In this document: positions 62,320-64,000 of the stretch, one piece after another
Layout: the number at the start of each line of letters is the position of its first letter
Position numbering within the stretch: the first letter of the stretch is position 1
Origin: Loigolactobacillus binensis
Lineage (GTDB): Bacteria; Bacillota; Bacilli; Lactobacillales; Lactobacillaceae
Direction: 5' to 3'
DNA: 64,000 nucleotides
NCBI RefSeq assembly: GCF_005405165.1
Contig: NZ_BJDN01000005.1
Location: 1-64,000, forward strand
Translations under genes and position numbers: made by a program
The notes under the pieces: model-generated
Databases searched by the model: none
The model's input: only the letters and a program-made list of their open reading frames with translations
Told to the model about the DNA's origin: nothing

Positions 62320-63201
62320 TTATTTCCCCCACAGAAAAGCGATCAAAGCGCCATCAACTACTGGATTGTTTTGGTGTAAGCGACTGTGCTCCGCATTAGG
62401 TCCCGTTACTTTCTGGGTTTGGTAACTGGCCGCCTGATCAGCCACCAAATAACGTAATGATTTAGCGGAAACCAACGTGACCACTTTATCTGCTGCAGTA
62501 CCATCCTTGAGATCACCATAAATATTCAACACCTGCGCCTGCTGAGGAAAACGCCGCCGTAAACGTTCCAAACGTAAATACTCTGGATGAACGATCAACG
62601 GTTCGCCGTTGGCCATTAGGCGGTTTTGGTGCGGTCGATCAGTCCACGTCGTGCCATCATCTGGATGGGACACTGCTGAGCTACCGATAATGCCGTCAAA
62701 AGGCCCGGCGATCGCCACTAATTTATTCAAGCGCGGATAGGCCCGCCTATTACCTGCCGCCATGGCGTAAGCAACTACCGCATAGGCACCCATGGAATGA
62801 CCCACTAAATTAACCTGCTTAACATGATAGCGCCGCTTGAGATCGCGCATTAGCTTACAAAGCCACCGCGTATACTGAACTTCACCAGCCCGATTATTAG
62901 CAAAAACAACCTGAATGATCGGATTACGCTGATTTTTTCGCCAAAAACCACTATACGTTAACCGTCCATGATAACCAACAGTCACCGTTAGAACTTTTTT
63001 AGCCGCGCCAACTTCAGTCGCGGCGGTGATCATTTGGTCCGTTGAATGGGCAGTTCCCCGCCAACCGTGAACAAATAACGTTGGCGTCGGCGAACTTAAA
63101 TAACGGCTGCTTTGCTGATGCTGCTGATACCAAGTCAATAGTACCGCCCCTAAGCAGAACGTTCCAAGTAAGCCGATCACCCATAACCGCCACTTCTTCA
63201 T
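62320..63201 (-). CDS. alpha/beta hydrolase, DUF915 family
   Basis: The 293-residue product has an N-terminal signal or anchor helix (LWVIGLLGTFCLGAVLLTWY), the oxyanion strand LFVHGWRGTA, the nucleophile elbow GHSMGA (Ser136) and a late His in AEHSRLHQNNP. It is probably a membrane-anchored extracellular or secreted lipase/esterase. ATG 63201 lies 8 bases after AGGTGTG and is preferred over 63222, which has no site. It is followed by the 64-aa gene; the 93-base gap leaves an operon open. Confidence 0.88.
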   Translation of the reverse strand: MKKWRLWVIGLLGTFCLGAVLLTWYQQHQQSSRYLSSPTPTLFVHGWRGTAHSTDQMITAATEVGAAKKVLTVTVGYHGRLTYSGFWRKNQRNPIIQVVFANNRAGEVQYTRWLCKLMRDLKRRYHVKQVNLVGHSMGAYAVVAYAMAAGNRRAYPRLNKLVAIAGPFDGIIGSSAVSHPDDGTTWTDRPHQNRLMANGEPLIVHPEYLRLERLRRRFPQQAQVLNIYGDLKDGTAADKVVTLVSAKSLRYLVADQAASYQTQKVTGPNAEHSRLHQNNPVVDGALIAFLWGK

Positions 63202-63228
63202 TCCTAGATCACACCTATTCATTAATTT

Positions 63229-64000
63229 TCATTGTAGTTGTGGGGCCAGCCAAAATAGTCGTTGGCGACTTTCCTTTAACTGCTCCAATAGCATCATTAT
63301 CATCAATGGTATCACAATGCCAGCAATAACCAAAAGCAACCACGAGCTACCGGTCAACTGTTGAAAGATCGCAAAGATTAATTTGTGTAAGTACATGATG
63401 ATCATTGTATGTTTACCAATAAAGGTCAGGCCATTAACTAATGGTGTATATTGAAGCCAATAAGCCAGCATAAAAATTACGTTACATAAAATCAAAGGTA
63501 GCACTAGCGCTAAGCTTGGACTAGTGATCTCGTGCGATTTCAAATATAAATGTAGATCGATCATCCCCCACTGTTGCGCCATAATACTAATACTGCTAAC
63601 ACCAATGATCACCGCTAACCACCAATTAGAACGTAGCCGTTGGCGGTGATAGCGAAACAATTCACGCCCAGCATACATATAAAATAATGCACAAAGGGTC
63701 ACATCTGCATCGCCAGGCAAAGTAAACCCAAATAAATCCGCCGCATTAGAATAACTGGTCCCCAATAGAAAGGCCACCGTGACGATCAACCACCGTAACC
63801 AATTTTGCGGGATAAACGAAATCAACATGGTTAACAACGTGACTGCCAAAATATAAACCGTCATATACCAAAAGGCACTAAGCACCCCATTGAGACGAGT
63901 ACCACCATAAAACAGATTACTTAATGCTGCTAATACTCCGGGCCAATGCGCCGGCGTGATCCACGCGCTGACGATCGTCAAAAACAAACCGAAACCAAAA
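63229..64000 (-). CDS. acyltransferase-3-like membrane protein, partial at window edge
   Basis: The frame is open through the right edge, so the N-terminal part is missing. At least 257 residues are present, with about seven or eight hydrophobic helices and FIGKHTMIIMYLHKLIFAIF, the C-terminal signature of membrane acyltransferases (OafA/WecH-like). Catalytic residues of this family lie in the missing N-terminal part. It probably O-acetylates a surface polysaccharide or wall component. It lies 27 bases upstream of the DUF915 gene, which suggests an operon. Confidence 0.75.
   Translation of the reverse strand, partial: FGFGLFLTIVSAWITPAHWPGVLAALSNLFYGGTRLNGVLSAFWYMTVYILAVTLLTMLISFIPQNWLRWLIVTVAFLLGTSYSNAADLFGFTLPGDADVTLCALFYMYAGRELFRYHRQRLRSNWWLAVIIGVSSISIMAQQWGMIDLHLYLKSHEITSPSLALVLPLILCNVIFMLAYWLQYTPLVNGLTFIGKHTMIIMYLHKLIFAIFQQLTGSSWLLLVIAGIVIPLMIMMLLEQLKESRQRLFWLAPQLQ

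Overview
The window looks like chromosome from a Gram-positive lactic acid bacterium of the Lactobacillaceae. The signs are strong AGGAGG-type ribosome binding sites, T-box leaders, short HisG paired with HisZ, a class A sortase, a LysM/Apf-type secreted wall protein, an acetoin/diacetyl-type SDR and a FeoAB-Cys-rich iron system. A Loigolactobacillus-like species is my guess on gene content; the genus cannot be fixed from here. I see no rRNA, tRNA, CRISPR array, prophage or insertion sequence. The gene at the right edge runs off the window.

Layout. 0.1-5.7 kb: potassium uptake (kup), a YitT membrane protein, a LysM wall protein and a malate/lactate-dehydrogenase-family enzyme. 5.8-10 kb: the sbcDC nuclease. 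10-19 kb: a small hypothetical gene beside duplicated intergenic repeats, a coupled three-gene unit (flavodoxin-fold oxidoreductase, 56-aa protein, methyltransferase), a UbiB-family kinase, a flavin disulfide reductase, an MDR oxidoreductase, a frameshifted small ORF and a glycosylasparaginase-type Ntn hydrolase. 19.3-28.1 kb: a complete histidine pathway, hisZGDBHAFIEC behind a His T-box, with hisK just upstream. 28.2-37.8 kb: signal peptidase, SDR, P-type Ca2+-like ATPase, a divergent LysR/aminotransferase pair and three HAD phosphatases, two of them tandem duplicates. 38-42.5 kb: methionine synthesis (metE plus a homocysteine methyltransferase/MTHFR fusion) behind a Met T-box. 42.6-46.8 kb: CadD-like exporter, pnuC, a SAM-I riboswitch in front of a 49-aa ORF, ferrochelatase and sortase. 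47-56.8 kb: TauE/DUF1634 exporter, aldo-keto reductase, HAD, an HesB-like protein, regulators, feoAB with a Fur-like box, an OhrR-type MarR protein and a HIT protein. 56.9-64 kb: a YhgE/Pip gene broken by a frameshift and an in-frame stop, an Spx-like protein without its CXXC, PspC, a universal stress protein, a DUF915 hydrolase and a partial acyltransferase.

How it works together. Amino-acid synthesis here is governed by RNA: uncharged tRNA-His and tRNA-Met are predicted to switch on the his and met units through T-boxes, and SAM is predicted to switch off a tiny ORF through an S-box. Iron uptake is probably under Fur. The least explained items are the SAM-riboswitch micro-ORFs at 44.5-44.8 kb, the 56-aa coupled ORF at 11.7 kb, the MerR-like protein with an amphipathic tail at 52 kb, the dispersed intergenic repeats near 3.3 and 10.5-10.8 kb, and the shared terminator hairpin at 19.2 and 37.9 kb.
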